From Calditrichota bacterium (GTDB taxonomy: Bacteria; Electryoneota; RPQS01): a stretch of DNA of 64,000 bases. Under the pieces are notes generated by a model that was given only the letters and a program-made list of their open reading frames with translations, made no database searches and had not been told where the DNA came from. Positions 52,485 through 62,939 of the stretch are shown here, piece by piece (position 1 is the stretch's first letter; the number at the start of each line of letters is the position of its first letter). Location of the stretch: positions 248,001 to 312,000 of the forward strand of contig JACJWA010000001.1 of assembly GCA_020637395.1 (NCBI GenBank), read 5' to 3'. Both the position numbers and the translations under genes were made by a program.

Positions 52485-52610
52485 GCCCGTCAAGCCGGGC
52501 GCTACAAGAGCGATCCCAGAAGCCCCCTTCCGTTCCCCAAATCTCGTTGCACAAAGAATGGGGGAGACCTGAGCAGATTCCGGCGGGGTAACGCTTCGCT
52601 TAATCCCCGC
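52485..52610. repeat. Further palindromes downstream of the S9 peptidase gene
   Basis: GCCCG-TCAAGC-CGGGC (52485-52500) and GCGGGG...CCCCGC (52583-52610, adjoining the peptidase stop on the minus strand). With the element at 52252 and a copy-like fragment TGTCATCCCGTAGGGACC near 52187, this makes the 52051-52620 gap a patchwork of repeats without genes. One of these may act as transcription stop. Confidence 0.55.
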
Positions 52611-52620
52611 TCGGCGATTC

Positions 52621-54687
52621 CTACTGCGCGGGCTGCGGCGGAAGTGTCACGTCCTGGCCGAGCGTGTATTTCTTAATCCAGTTCAAGTCCCACTCCATCT
52701 TGGCGCGGCGGAACGTGCGCTTGGAGATGCCATGCCCTTGCGCGGGATAGACGACCAATTCGGTCGGGACGTGCAGATACTCTTTCAGCGCGCGGTGCAG
52801 CATGCGCGCATGTGCGGCGGGAACGCGCTCGTCACCCTCGCCCACGTGAATCAGCGTCGGCGTCGTGATCTTGTTCATGTTCCACGACGGCGAGGACTTG
52901 ATCCATTCTTCCTGCGTTTCCCACGGCAGACCTTCCATATAGTTGACGACGTGACCGGGCGTATCTTCGATGCCCCACTGCGTCATCATGTCCATCACGC
53001 CCGCGCCCGACGACGCGGCTCTGAATCGCGTCGTGTGCGTAATCACGGCATTGGTCAGGAAGCCGCCGTTGCTCCAGCCGCCGACCGCGAGCTTGCTCGA
53101 ATCCGCAATTCCCGCCGCGATCAACGCGTCCACTCCGGAGAGAATGTCGTTCACCTCAATCTCATTTTCGTGGCCAATCAAATCGGTCATGAATTTGTCG
53201 CCAAAGCCCGTCGAGCCGCGATAGTTCGGACAAAAACACGCCCAGCCTTGCGAGGGCCAGAGGATGCGGCCATAGATCCAATACTCAAAACGATATTTGT
53301 CGCTGTCGGTCGGCCCGCCGTGAAGCGAGACAAACGTCGGCAAGGGACCCGAGCCCTTCACATAGTCCGGCGGCAATTCGAGAACCCCTTCCACGGGCGT
53401 CCCGTCCGGCGCAATCCAAGTAAAAATCTCCATCTGCGGAATCTTCCACTCCGCCATCTGCGGATTGATGTTCGTCACGGACTTAAATCCCGTGCCCGTG
53501 CTCGACCCGACATACACATCGCCCGGAGATTTCGGAGTATCCCACTCCACAGCCAGTGTGCGGCCATCCTTGCTGAAGCTGAAACTGCCGCACACCACAT
53601 CCCCCGAAGTCAATACCTTGTAACCATTTTGTCCGCTGCGCGAAATTCCTTGCAGGCGAATCACCCGCACGCGCGCATGATCCTCCACCAGAATACAAAG
53701 ATCATTCCCCTGCCACACCAACGGCTTGCCAGCCTGGGGATGCCATTCATTCGGGCGCGCGAGTTTGGTCAACAGAGTATCGTTGCCCAAGTGCGCGACG
53801 TAAAGTTCCGGCGGATAGCCGTCCCACGTGCAGCGAATTGCCACCTTCTTGTTGTCCGGCGACCAGCTCAGTCCATCCAGCCAACCAAACGGCGACGCGA
53901 CACTCTTGCGCCACAGATCGTCGTTCAGCGTCACAATCTGCTTGCTCTCCAAATCGAGCAACTGAAACACGGACTTGCCTTCGTTGTGAATCAGGTAGTC
54001 CGTTTCCGTCGTGATCAGCGCGAGCGACTTGCCGTCGGGACTCATCGCGTACTCTTCGACGTGGCGCGGTTCGCCATAAATCTTCTCCGTCCGCCAGGAA
54101 TTCAAATCGAGACGATAGAGCTCCTTCTTGTTGAACTTGCCGTGGCCGTACGTCACGCCGCTGTGTTCTTCGCGCAGCGCTTTCCAGTCGTCGTCTTCGT
54201 ATTGTTCGGCGGACACGGAGTAGATCAGCGAATTGCCCGCCGCATTCAGCTTGAAGTTCCGTATGCCGTCCTTGATCCGCGTGACCGGAGTGGCTTCGCC
54301 GCCGGATGGAGATATTCGCCAAATCTGCGTGCTGCCATCATAGGGGACCTCCGCCTCTTTGCCGCGCTCATAGTTTGCCGTGAAGTAAATCCACTTGCCA
54401 TCCGCGCTCCACTGCGGACTTCCTTCCGTCGCGCGATCAAACGTCAACCGCTCGGCGTGCCGGGTTGCAACATCCGCCACCCACAGATCATAGTTGCGCG
54501 TTTCGTGTGGAGCATCCCAGCGCATTTCCGTATAGGCCACGAGCTTGCCATCCGGTGAAATCGCGGTCTCGGAAATGTAGGCCTGAGTGAAATAGTCGTC
54601 CAGCGTGATATCACGTCGCGCCAGTGCAACGGCCGTTGTGCATGCCACGAGCAGCAACGCAAACGTCAAAGTGTACCGTCTCGCCAT
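52621..54687 (-). CDS. S9 family prolyl oligopeptidase, exported
   Basis: 688 residues from the ATG at 54687, chosen because AGGAAG lies 7 nt upstream and a signal peptide (MARRYTLTFALLLVACTTAVALA) follows directly. Residues about 30-400 form a WD40/TolB-like propeller with SPDGK motifs. The alpha/beta hydrolase domain has the nucleophile in GGWSNGGF (about 540), Asp in EGDERVPAAHA and His in AQGHGISKRTF. The group cleaves oligopeptides, often at acyl-peptide or dipeptidyl ends, in the periplasm. It diverges from the FG-GAP gene. Confidence 0.93.
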   Translation of the reverse strand: MARRYTLTFALLLVACTTAVALARRDITLDDYFTQAYISETAISPDGKLVAYTEMRWDAPHETRNYDLWVADVATRHAERLTFDRATEGSPQWSADGKWIYFTANYERGKEAEVPYDGSTQIWRISPSGGEATPVTRIKDGIRNFKLNAAGNSLIYSVSAEQYEDDDWKALREEHSGVTYGHGKFNKKELYRLDLNSWRTEKIYGEPRHVEEYAMSPDGKSLALITTETDYLIHNEGKSVFQLLDLESKQIVTLNDDLWRKSVASPFGWLDGLSWSPDNKKVAIRCTWDGYPPELYVAHLGNDTLLTKLARPNEWHPQAGKPLVWQGNDLCILVEDHARVRVIRLQGISRSGQNGYKVLTSGDVVCGSFSFSKDGRTLAVEWDTPKSPGDVYVGSSTGTGFKSVTNINPQMAEWKIPQMEIFTWIAPDGTPVEGVLELPPDYVKGSGPLPTFVSLHGGPTDSDKYRFEYWIYGRILWPSQGWACFCPNYRGSTGFGDKFMTDLIGHENEIEVNDILSGVDALIAAGIADSSKLAVGGWSNGGFLTNAVITHTTRFRAASSGAGVMDMMTQWGIEDTPGHVVNYMEGLPWETQEEWIKSSPSWNMNKITTPTLIHVGEGDERVPAAHARMLHRALKEYLHVPTELVVYPAQGHGISKRTFRRAKMEWDLNWIKKYTLGQDVTLPPQPAQ

Positions 54688-54799
54688 GCCAAACTTCCTG
54701 TTTATACTTATGTTTCGTCTTTTCATTCCAGAATCTACCCAAATCCCCCGCGAGTTGCAATTGCCTCTCGACGGTTTTCTCCAAAATTGTTGCTGAACA

Positions 54800-54827
54800 T
54801 TGTCCAGTTACTTCCGATTCTGGACAA
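54800..54827. promoter_or_regulatory. 8-bp inverted repeat between divergent promoters
   Basis: TTGTCCAG - 12 nt - CTGGACAA lies in the 191-bp region between the S9 peptidase and FG-GAP genes. Spacing of about 20 bp between arm centres suits a dimeric regulator on one face of the helix. The rest of 54688-54878 shows no clear promoter boxes. Confidence 0.35.
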
Positions 54828-54878
54828 ATTATGCGATATTGCAAAGTCAATCTACGATGAACTCATGATGGTGAACAC

Positions 54879-57800
54879 ATGCGGATAACTCTCTCTGTTT
54901 CGTTACTTGTTCTGACCCTTGCGGCCTTTGCCACGCCCGTCAAATTCTGGTGGACCGGCGACCGCTCGCAGGATGGTCAGATGACCATGTACAATCCCAC
55001 CGCGCAGGACGGCGACACCGGAATTCCCGTCTCCGCCGAGGATATTGACGGCGATGGCCGCATGGACGCAATTCTCTCCGCCATCACCGGCGACGGACGC
55101 AACAACGACCGCAGCTCGTGCGGCGAATTGCACGTGCTGTTCGGCACGGATTCCGTGCGCGGCGAAGTGGACTTTCAATACTACGACGGCATCTACGAAA
55201 ACCTTTTCACGATCTGGGGACGTTCGTCCAAAGATTATCTCGGCTCGATGCATGCCGCCGCCGACTTGGATGAAGACGGTATCAAAGATCTCGTGCTCGG
55301 TGCCTGCTGGGCAGACACGCCCGGGCGTTTGGACGGCGGAGAAGTCTATCTGATCTGGGGCGGACCGCACTTGCGCAATCGCTTTGCCGATGTGGCGTCG
55401 GCAACCGACATGCAGGAGCTCCAAACAACTTTTATCAAAGGCGCCGAAGCGGACGACAAACTGGGTATCTGGGTTTCGACGGGCGATGTGGACGGAGACA
55501 CGCATCAAGATATTCTGATCGGCGCTCCGCGCGCCAACGGATTTGCCAATGACGGCGCGCATGATCAAACGGGCGAATGCTACGTGCTCTACGGCCCCTT
55601 CGCGCGCTCGGACACGATTGATCTGGCCAATCCTCCCGTCACTCAGCGCATGACCGTGATCTTCGGAATTGATCCCAATGACCAACTCGGCAACACGTGT
55701 GAGATGGGCTACTTGAACGGCGATCAGTATTGCGATCTGATTCTCGGAGCGGGTGCGCAGGTTGTCGCTCGTCTCGGGGACACGGACATTGACTATCCGT
55801 TTGAAACCGGAGGAGCAGGTGACGGCCCGGACAACACGCGTACGGCGTGCGGTGAAGCGTACATCATCTTTGGTGAAGCCAACATGCCCGATACGATCAA
55901 TCTTGCTGCCGGCATGCCCGAAAACTCCACCATCTTCTGGGGCGCGCACGGTATCGAGAACGCGGGTGAAGTCGCGGGAGATTGTCTCGGTGAAGAAATC
56001 ACCGTCGCGGACATCAATGGAGATGGTATTCAGGACGTGATGCTCGGCGCGTTTCGCACGGACGGGCGCAATAACGACATCTTCTGGGGCGGCGGGAATT
56101 TTCTGATGTACGGACAATATGACTGGCCCGCGCAAGTGGACTTTCGAAATGGCCTGCCCGATTCGTGTACCGCGATTTACGGCGGCGGAGTGGATTGGCT
56201 CTTGGGTGATTCCACTCCGTTAGGCGATCTGAACGGCGACGGCTATTTCGATATCATGCTGGGCTGTGTGCACGACGCTGGACCCTACGGCATATTCAAA
56301 GCTGGGACTGTCCGAATTGTCTGGGGCAAGCAAGAACTCCTGCCGCAGGTGATTGACTTCGCCGATCTGCCCGACACCATGTATGTTCAAGTGGTGCAGG
56401 GTGCGGAGGTCTCTGATCTTCTGGCCTACTGGGCTACGACGGGTGATTTCAACGGCGACGGCTATTGGGACATTATTCCCAATGTCATGCACGGCGACGG
56501 TCCGCTCAACGAGCGCAACAACGCCGGTGACTTTCATATCATCAGCGGCGAATGGATGACCCGCCATCCGGGGCAGCCGCGCTTTCTGACTGCACATCCG
56601 GGAACCGATCGTGTCGAGCTGAGCTGGCACGATAATCAAGAGCGTGGACAGGATTGGCATATCATCTATCGCCGTGATTATCCCGGCGGCACTTTTGACT
56701 CAATCGGGTTCTCACCGTGGCCGAGTCTCGGGTACCTTGATCTGAATGTGACTCCCGGTCAGCAGTATGAATATCGGATTGTCGCGGTCAACGACTCGGG
56801 ATTCCGTTCGAATCCTTCCTATCCCGAAGTTGCGCTCGTTGGCGGAACCGTCAATGAAAACGGTCTGCCTCTGATTGTGAACGGTTGCCTCTGGTCCACC
56901 TATGGTCAAGAGCTGATTGATCTCTACCAGGACGAAGTGCTGCTGGGAGCGGGAGCGCCGTTCGCCTTCTGGGATCTCTACACGACCGCGACCTATCCCT
57001 CAAACGTCACACCCATCGGATTCGATCTGGACAGTCTCGATGAAGAAGTTTTCGATCATCCGCTTGTGCTGTGGATGCTGAACGCCTTTGATCCAAGCAA
57101 CCCAAATAATCACGACGGACACAAATTCCGCGAGTTCGGACCGACGCTTGTTCAGTATTTGCAATCGGGCGGCAGGCTGGTGGTGATGGGCAAGGAGATG
57201 GGGGATTGGGTGGATGATCAGTTGGAAGCAAGCTACTATCACGCGGTGAATTGGGGATTTCAAGTCGCCGTCACCAACACCGCCGAACTGACGCCGCTCT
57301 ATCCCGGACTGAATAATATCGGCAAGCGCGCGAGCGCCTCGAATATCCAGAACCTTGAACCGTTTTCGATTGATGACTCCGGCTGTCCGCTCCTGCTCTA
57401 CACCTTCAATAACTCCGACTATCAATGGATGGGTGCGCTTTCGCGGCCCGCGCTGTCGGACTGGTACAATCTGTGTTATCTGAGCACGCGGCCCTATCGC
57501 GCCGATCCGACCGAGCTGCGAGGCTTCATGTCTTTTCTGCTCGACAGCCTGATGGATCACTATCCCAAAGTTGAAAACGTCGCCACGGCCACTGTGATGC
57601 CCGGACAGATTGAAGTCTCGTGGTCTCCGGCCTATGCGTCCAATGTGGATACCTACACGCTCTTTCGGCAGCCTGCCACGGGCGGCGCCGTAAGCACCGT
57701 GGCCGTGTTGCCTTCGACCGAACTGAGTTACGTGGACACCGTGGCAAGTCCGCTCACCAGCTACAACTACTGGCTGACCAGTCAGCATAGTGATGGCCGC

Positions 57801-58763
57801 GAGTCTTTGCCTTCGGATTCGGCATTGGGCTTCTCGCCGCCGACCGTGGACCCGGGAACCATGCTGATTGTCAACGGACTCGATTGGGCCACCTACGGCA
57901 CGCAAGCCTACAATCTCTATGATCAGCATGTCCTGCAGGGTGCGCGGCCATTCCGCTTCTGGGATTTGTTCTCCACCGCGAACTATCCTCCGGGCTATTC
58001 TCCCATCGGCAACGGACTAAACGGACTTGTGGATCAAATCTGGCAAGCCGGTACGGTGATTTGGGTCTTCAACGGCTTCAATGGTGATGACGCCGTGTTT
58101 CAAGCTATTCAGCCTTCCCTTGAATCCTATCTGAATCTTGGCGGCAAGCTCGTCTTAATGGGCAAGGAGTTGGATCTGTTTCTCTCACCTGCCATGCGGT
58201 CGCGTTTGGGGATTGAGAGTTTCGGTCCATCCGTGGATTGGGCCGAGACCGATTCACTGTGGGCCGAGCATCCGTCACTTGCCACGATCGGCAAGCAGAC
58301 CGGTCAGGCGATGTCGCTTGTGCCGCAATTCACTCCGCGCGATGCTCCCGAAGTCTATCCTGTGTACAGGTTGGCCGGAAGCGCGGACATTTACTACGGA
58401 GTTCTGGCTACTGACACGGCAGGCACTCCGTTTGAATCTCTGTTCCTGTCTATTCGGCCCTATCGTGCGAACTTCACAAATCTCGCCGCCGCCATGGATC
58501 ACCTGCTTGACAGTTTTCTCGGGCAGACGTTTGAGTCCCCGGTCACCGGGCTAACCATCTCTTCCGTGAGCGGAACTCAGAACAGTCTGCGCTGGAGCGC
58601 GCTGCCCGGCGCAACAGGCTATCGCATCACGCGGCGCATCGGCGAGGGCCTGCCCACGCATGCCGGGACGGTGATCGGAACCACCACGTCCACGACCTTC
58701 ACGGACACCGATGCCCTGCCCGGCGGAATCGTCGTCACCTACGGAGTGTTTCCCATCTGGTAA
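54879..58763 (+). CDS. Exported FG-GAP repeat protein with fibronectin type III domains
   Basis: 1,294 residues with a signal peptide (MRITLSVSLLVLTLAAFA). Residues about 30-560 contain at least seven FG-GAP/integrin-like blades with calcium loops such as DIDGDGRMDAIL, DLDEDGIKDLVLG, DINGDGIQDVMLG and DLNGDGYFDIMLG, forming a beta-propeller. FN3-like domains lie at about 565-660, 900-985 and 1215-1294. Two copies of a 240-residue module (LIVNG..W.TYG....LY, FWDL..TA.YP, LVVMGKE) lie between them. No T9SS sorting domain is seen. It probably binds surface or extracellular ligands. Confidence 0.85.
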   Translation: MRITLSVSLLVLTLAAFATPVKFWWTGDRSQDGQMTMYNPTAQDGDTGIPVSAEDIDGDGRMDAILSAITGDGRNNDRSSCGELHVLFGTDSVRGEVDFQYYDGIYENLFTIWGRSSKDYLGSMHAAADLDEDGIKDLVLGACWADTPGRLDGGEVYLIWGGPHLRNRFADVASATDMQELQTTFIKGAEADDKLGIWVSTGDVDGDTHQDILIGAPRANGFANDGAHDQTGECYVLYGPFARSDTIDLANPPVTQRMTVIFGIDPNDQLGNTCEMGYLNGDQYCDLILGAGAQVVARLGDTDIDYPFETGGAGDGPDNTRTACGEAYIIFGEANMPDTINLAAGMPENSTIFWGAHGIENAGEVAGDCLGEEITVADINGDGIQDVMLGAFRTDGRNNDIFWGGGNFLMYGQYDWPAQVDFRNGLPDSCTAIYGGGVDWLLGDSTPLGDLNGDGYFDIMLGCVHDAGPYGIFKAGTVRIVWGKQELLPQVIDFADLPDTMYVQVVQGAEVSDLLAYWATTGDFNGDGYWDIIPNVMHGDGPLNERNNAGDFHIISGEWMTRHPGQPRFLTAHPGTDRVELSWHDNQERGQDWHIIYRRDYPGGTFDSIGFSPWPSLGYLDLNVTPGQQYEYRIVAVNDSGFRSNPSYPEVALVGGTVNENGLPLIVNGCLWSTYGQELIDLYQDEVLLGAGAPFAFWDLYTTATYPSNVTPIGFDLDSLDEEVFDHPLVLWMLNAFDPSNPNNHDGHKFREFGPTLVQYLQSGGRLVVMGKEMGDWVDDQLEASYYHAVNWGFQVAVTNTAELTPLYPGLNNIGKRASASNIQNLEPFSIDDSGCPLLLYTFNNSDYQWMGALSRPALSDWYNLCYLSTRPYRADPTELRGFMSFLLDSLMDHYPKVENVATATVMPGQIEVSWSPAYASNVDTYTLFRQPATGGAVSTVAVLPSTELSYVDTVASPLTSYNYWLTSQHSDGRESLPSDSALGFSPPTVDPGTMLIVNGLDWATYGTQAYNLYDQHVLQGARPFRFWDLFSTANYPPGYSPIGNGLNGLVDQIWQAGTVIWVFNGFNGDDAVFQAIQPSLESYLNLGGKLVLMGKELDLFLSPAMRSRLGIESFGPSVDWAETDSLWAEHPSLATIGKQTGQAMSLVPQFTPRDAPEVYPVYRLAGSADIYYGVLATDTAGTPFESLFLSIRPYRANFTNLAAAMDHLLDSFLGQTFESPVTGLTISSVSGTQNSLRWSALPGATGYRITRRIGEGLPTHAGTVIGTTTSTTFTDTDALPGGIVVTYGVFPIW

Positions 58764-58851
58764 CCCGAACGAGCAGAGGGCGGGAGAGGCGAGAGGCGCG
58801 CGGGCGAGGCTTAGGTAATATTCCCTCTTTGGTCATAATTGATTCACTACA

Positions 58852-58880
58852 GACCCGGGTCGCATGGCCCGGGTCCTTTT
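58852..58880 (+). terminator. Terminator of the FG-GAP gene
   Basis: GACCCGGG - 8-nt loop - CCCGGGTC followed by CTTTTC. The preceding 58764-58851 is purine-rich with no gene. Confidence 0.75.
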
Positions 58881-59046
58881 CGTCCGCAAATCCGCCTCAA
58901 TCAATCGTATATTGTGACAATAGCGAACAACAACGCTAATTTTCAACACATTACTTGAACTTTTGCCATGGCAGCTCTATAGAAATGTTAGAGACATCTT
59001 CCTGTCGGAAACCGAGCAATTTGTTAGCAAATTGATGAACTTCGCG

Positions 59047-59075
59047 TTGCGTCGTACAGGCAGACTTGTTATATT
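59047..59075 (+). promoter_or_regulatory. Sigma-70-like promoter of the act (complex III) operon
   Basis: TTGCGT (59047-59052), 17-bp spacer, TATATT (59070-59075). About 160 nt of leader follows before actA. No other gene is seen in 58881-59241. Confidence 0.65.
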
Positions 59076-59241
59076 ATCGGCGTTTACACAGACCGAAAAG
59101 AACCCCCCGATAAGGCCCCTCTTCAAATCTTCCCGGGCCATCAAATTCATGCAAACCTTTGACTTGTTCCGCACGACGCTTTCCGCGAAGTGTGGTCGGG
59201 GGGAGTTTGCGTATTTTTTCACCAACTCTTAGGGACTGCCT

Positions 59242-59748
59242 GTGAGCCGTAAGGTCCTTGGCCTGATCTACACTGTAGCCTTTCTGATCTTGGGCTACAG
59301 CGTCTTTATGTGGGCCTGGAGCAACAAGGGATATGCGCCGACCCAGCCGATTCCCTTTAGCCACAAGATCCACGCAGGTGATAACCACATCCCCTGCCTG
59401 TATTGCCACAGCTCCGCGGAATATTCGAAGCACGCCACCGTGCCCGCGATGAATGTGTGCATGAATTGTCACAGTGTGGTCGCCGTGGACAAGCCCAACA
59501 TCATTAAGCTGACCGAAGCTTATAATACGGGCAAGCCCATCGAGTGGGAGCGGATCCATTCGGTTCCGGATCACGCCTTCTTCTCGCACCAGTGGCACAT
59601 TCGCAAAGGGTTCGACTGCGCCGAATGCCACGGCCCGGTTGAGACTATGGACAAGGTTTACCAGTTCCGCAAGCTGAATATGGGGGACTGTGTACAATGC
59701 CATCGAGACAACGGTGGTCCCACTGACTGTAACGCCTGTCACCAATGA
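59242..59748 (+). CDS. actA: Pentahaem cytochrome c, alternative complex III subunit A
   Basis: 168 residues from a GTG with AGGGA 6 nt upstream. One N-terminal membrane anchor (VLGLIYTVAFLILGYSVFMWAW) is followed by five CxxCH sites: CLYCH, CMNCH, CAECH, CVQCH and CNACH. The FSHKIHAGDNHIPCLYCH opening matches ActA. It passes electrons from quinol oxidation in alternative complex III to a downstream cytochrome or oxidase. The ATGA overlap couples it to actB. Confidence 0.93.
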   Translation: MSRKVLGLIYTVAFLILGYSVFMWAWSNKGYAPTQPIPFSHKIHAGDNHIPCLYCHSSAEYSKHATVPAMNVCMNCHSVVAVDKPNIIKLTEAYNTGKPIEWERIHSVPDHAFFSHQWHIRKGFDCAECHGPVETMDKVYQFRKLNMGDCVQCHRDNGGPTDCNACHQ

Positions 59749-62700
59749 GCCGAGAGAATCACATGAATCCACCGGCTTCCAAAATGCCTGACTCCAAACC
59801 GCGCCACTGGACTACGTTGCCGGAGCTTCGCGGAGACGAACAGGCTCTGGCCGTCAAGCACTCCGAATTCTATTCCAAGCCCGAGAGCTTCTTCTCGCAA
59901 GAGCAATCGTCCAAGTTCTCCCTGACCGGCGAACCCACGCTGCTGTCTGAAGCGGCGGGCTTCGTCGAACTCAAGGTCAAGCAGAACGGCGGCGAAGACA
60001 AGAGTCTCTCCCGCCGCGACTTCCTCAAGCTTTCAGGCGCCGCGATGGTCTTTGCCACCGCCGGCTGCGGCTTGCGTCCCGCCCAAAAGATCATTCCCTA
60101 CATCAATCAGCCCGAAGAAGTGATGTTGGGCGTGCCGAACTTCTACGCTACGTCGTCGGGTTCGCCGCAGGGCTATGGTCTCTTGATCAAGACGCGCGAA
60201 GGCCGTCCGATCAAGCTCGAAGGAAATCCGCAGCATCCGCTCTCCCAAGGCGCGCTCGATGCCCGCGGACAGTATGAGATCTTCAATCTCTATGATCCCG
60301 ACCGCCTGACTGGTCCGGTCAAAATGGTGGCCGGAGTTCCGCAGGTCATTAGCTGGGGTGCTGCAGATACCGAAGTCGGCGCGGCTTTGAAGGCCGCGAC
60401 CAGCAGAATCGCCGTCCTGACCGGCACGGTTCACGGACCGGCGCGCACAAAAGTCATCGCGGATTTCTGCGAGAGTCTCGGCGCGACGCACTACACCTAT
60501 GATGCCTGGACGAATGAAACCGCGCGCAAAGCCAATGAGCTGAGCTACGGTGCGGCGGTGCTGCCGTCCTATCGCTTCGACCTGGCGGACTATGTGCTCT
60601 GTCTGGAAGCGGATCCGCTGGGAACAGGCTACTCAAGTCTTCAGTGGCAGACCGATTTCGGCAAGAAGCGCCACGTCAAGGACAGCAAACTGAATAAGCT
60701 GGTCAGCGTGGACTGCACCACGTCTTTCACCGCATCCAACGCCGACGAGCGCTTCCGCGTGAAGCCGGAAATGAGCGTCGTGTTTGGTCTGGCTATTGCC
60801 AATGCATTGGCGGGCATGGGACACAGCGAAATTTCGCGCGACCTGTTGCCTTCGTTTGTGAATGGTGCAAGCGCCTCAGCCGCCGAGCAGCAGCTTGGTC
60901 TTGAGTCGGGCACGATCACACGCGTTGCCGGTGAACTCTGGGCCGCGCGCGGCAAGAGCATCGTGATGGGCGGCGACAGTCAGAAACTGCAAGCTGTGGC
61001 CTGTCTTTTGAATTCGATGCTGGGCAACGAAGGCGTCACGGTGGATGGCAACGGCGCGCCGTCGCAGCAGGCGATGGGATCGCTGGCCGGAATGCAGGAC
61101 CTGATCAATCGTCTGAATGCCGGACTGGTTGATGTTCTGATTGTGTACGGCACCAACCCCGCCTACTCGCTCCCCGAATCCGCCGGAGTGAAGAGCGCCT
61201 TTGCCAAAGCGAAAACGGTTGTTCATCTCGGTGACCGCGCCGATGAGACCGGACGCTTGGCCACCTATCTGCTTCCGGGTCTGCACTGGCTGGAAAGCTG
61301 GGGCGATGCTGAACCGCAGGTCGGGCTCTATTCCGTGATTCAACCGACGATTCTGCCCTTGCATGATTGCCGAGGCGCGGAAGAGTCATTGATGAAATTC
61401 GCGCAAGCCGCCGAAGCCAATGGCTTGGGCAAATTCGAAGGCACGTGGCACGACTATGTGATGGCCACGTGGCAGGAAAAAGTCTATTCGTCCGCGCTGT
61501 TCCCGGCGGACTTCACCTCCTTCTGGCACAGTGTGCTGCGGGATGGTGTTCTGGATCTGCGCAAAGCACCCACGCCGCGTGCCTATCTGGCCACGGGCTT
61601 TGGAAAATTCGACCAATTCAACAGCGGCGGCGAGTTGCAGCTTGTGGTGCGGCCTTCACCGTATGTCACGGACGACGGCAACGGCAACAATGCCTGGCTA
61701 CTCGAACTGCCGCATCCTGTGGGCCGTGTGTGCTGGACGAACTACGCGAACCTCGCTCCCAAGACCGCCAGCAAGCTGGGTCTGCGGGACGGCGACTATG
61801 TGCGCGTGACGGCTAACGGCGCGACGATTGAGCTTCCCGCGCATGTTCAGCCCGGTGACATTGAAGATGTCGTGACGATTGAAACCGGCTGGGGCCGCGA
61901 ATTTGTCGGTCGTGTCGGAAACGATCTCGGCGGCAATGCCTTCGCTCTGTGCGCTCTCGGAAACGGAGTGCTGCGCGTCTCCGGTGATGCCGTGACACTG
62001 GAAGCCACCGGCCGCTGGGAAGAGTTGCCCGATGTTCAGGGTCACAACTACACCGAAGGCCGCCCGATTGTCGCCGAAGCGACGTTCGACTCGTATCTGA
62101 ACGACCCCACCGCCGGACACTGGCACGAGCACGATCTGATTTCAATGTATCCCCCGCATGAGTACAAGGGGAACAAGTGGGGAATGGTCATTGACCAGAC
62201 CGCCTGCAACGGATGTAATGCCTGCATCGCGGCCTGCTCGGTCGAGAATAACATCCCCGTCGTGGGTGTGGATCAAATCCGCATCGGACGCGAAATGCAC
62301 TGGATTCGCGTGGACCGTTATTACAGCGGCGACGAGCACGATCCGGAATTCACCTATCAGCCGATGCTCTGTCAGCACTGCGACGACGCATCGTGCGAAA
62401 CCGTGTGTCCGGTCGTGGCGACCTTCCACAGCGAAGAAGGCCTGAATATGCAGGTTTATAACCGCTGTGTGGGCACCAGATACTGTTCCAACAACTGTCC
62501 TTATAAGGTCCGCCGCTTCAATTGGCACGAGTTCACCTTCGCCGCCTACGAACCGCATCCGCTGAACCTTGCACTGAATCCCGAAGTCACCGTCCGTGAA
62601 AAGGGCGTGATGGAAAAGTGCACGTTCTGTCAGCAGCGCATTCGCGAAGGCAAGGAGCGCGCTAAGGAATTCAACCGCCCGGTGGCCGATCAGGACGTCA

Positions 62701-62939
62701 AGACCGCCTGCCAGCAGTCTTGCCCGACCAACGCGATCACCTTTGGCAATACGAACAATCCTGACAGTCAGGTTTCCCATATGAACAAAGACCCGCGTGC
62801 TTACACCGTGATTGCGGAAGTTAACACGAGGCCGCAGGTGACCTACTTCTCCAAACTGCGCAATCGCCCCGCGCGCCACGGCGACGTCCAAGGCGGACAC
62901 GGCGGTGAGCAGCAAAACGACGGAGGGCACCACTCGTGA
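59745..62939 (+). CDS. actB: Molybdopterin-oxidoreductase-like and iron-sulfur fusion, alternative complex III subunit B
   Basis: 1,064 residues. The start overlaps the actA stop; an in-frame ATG at 59763 is also possible. A twin-arginine signal ([19 protein letters not shown]) lies inside at about residues 87-105, as usual in ActB. Residues about 120-770 form a Mo-enzyme-like domain (ActB1), normally without cofactor. Residues about 800-1010 carry four ferredoxin-type Cys groups: [35 protein letters not shown] and CTFCQQR...CQQSC. It faces the periplasm as the Fe-S electron wire of complex III. Confidence 0.95.
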   Translation: MSRENHMNPPASKMPDSKPRHWTTLPELRGDEQALAVKHSEFYSKPESFFSQEQSSKFSLTGEPTLLSEAAGFVELKVKQNGGEDKSLSRRDFLKLSGAAMVFATAGCGLRPAQKIIPYINQPEEVMLGVPNFYATSSGSPQGYGLLIKTREGRPIKLEGNPQHPLSQGALDARGQYEIFNLYDPDRLTGPVKMVAGVPQVISWGAADTEVGAALKAATSRIAVLTGTVHGPARTKVIADFCESLGATHYTYDAWTNETARKANELSYGAAVLPSYRFDLADYVLCLEADPLGTGYSSLQWQTDFGKKRHVKDSKLNKLVSVDCTTSFTASNADERFRVKPEMSVVFGLAIANALAGMGHSEISRDLLPSFVNGASASAAEQQLGLESGTITRVAGELWAARGKSIVMGGDSQKLQAVACLLNSMLGNEGVTVDGNGAPSQQAMGSLAGMQDLINRLNAGLVDVLIVYGTNPAYSLPESAGVKSAFAKAKTVVHLGDRADETGRLATYLLPGLHWLESWGDAEPQVGLYSVIQPTILPLHDCRGAEESLMKFAQAAEANGLGKFEGTWHDYVMATWQEKVYSSALFPADFTSFWHSVLRDGVLDLRKAPTPRAYLATGFGKFDQFNSGGELQLVVRPSPYVTDDGNGNNAWLLELPHPVGRVCWTNYANLAPKTASKLGLRDGDYVRVTANGATIELPAHVQPGDIEDVVTIETGWGREFVGRVGNDLGGNAFALCALGNGVLRVSGDAVTLEATGRWEELPDVQGHNYTEGRPIVAEATFDSYLNDPTAGHWHEHDLISMYPPHEYKGNKWGMVIDQTACNGCNACIAACSVENNIPVVGVDQIRIGREMHWIRVDRYYSGDEHDPEFTYQPMLCQHCDDASCETVCPVVATFHSEEGLNMQVYNRCVGTRYCSNNCPYKVRRFNWHEFTFAAYEPHPLNLALNPEVTVREKGVMEKCTFCQQRIREGKERAKEFNRPVADQDVKTACQQSCPTNAITFGNTNNPDSQVSHMNKDPRAYTVIAEVNTRPQVTYFSKLRNRPARHGDVQGGHGGEQQNDGGHHS

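Noticed and set aside
52732..54558. A 608-codon open frame on the plus strand opposite the S9 peptidase
   Set aside because: Same antisense pattern; no domains, and the minus-strand enzyme has its full catalytic triad.
54903..56135. A 410-codon open frame on the minus strand opposite the FG-GAP gene
   Set aside because: Antisense to calcium-loop repeats, with no motif or ribosome site.
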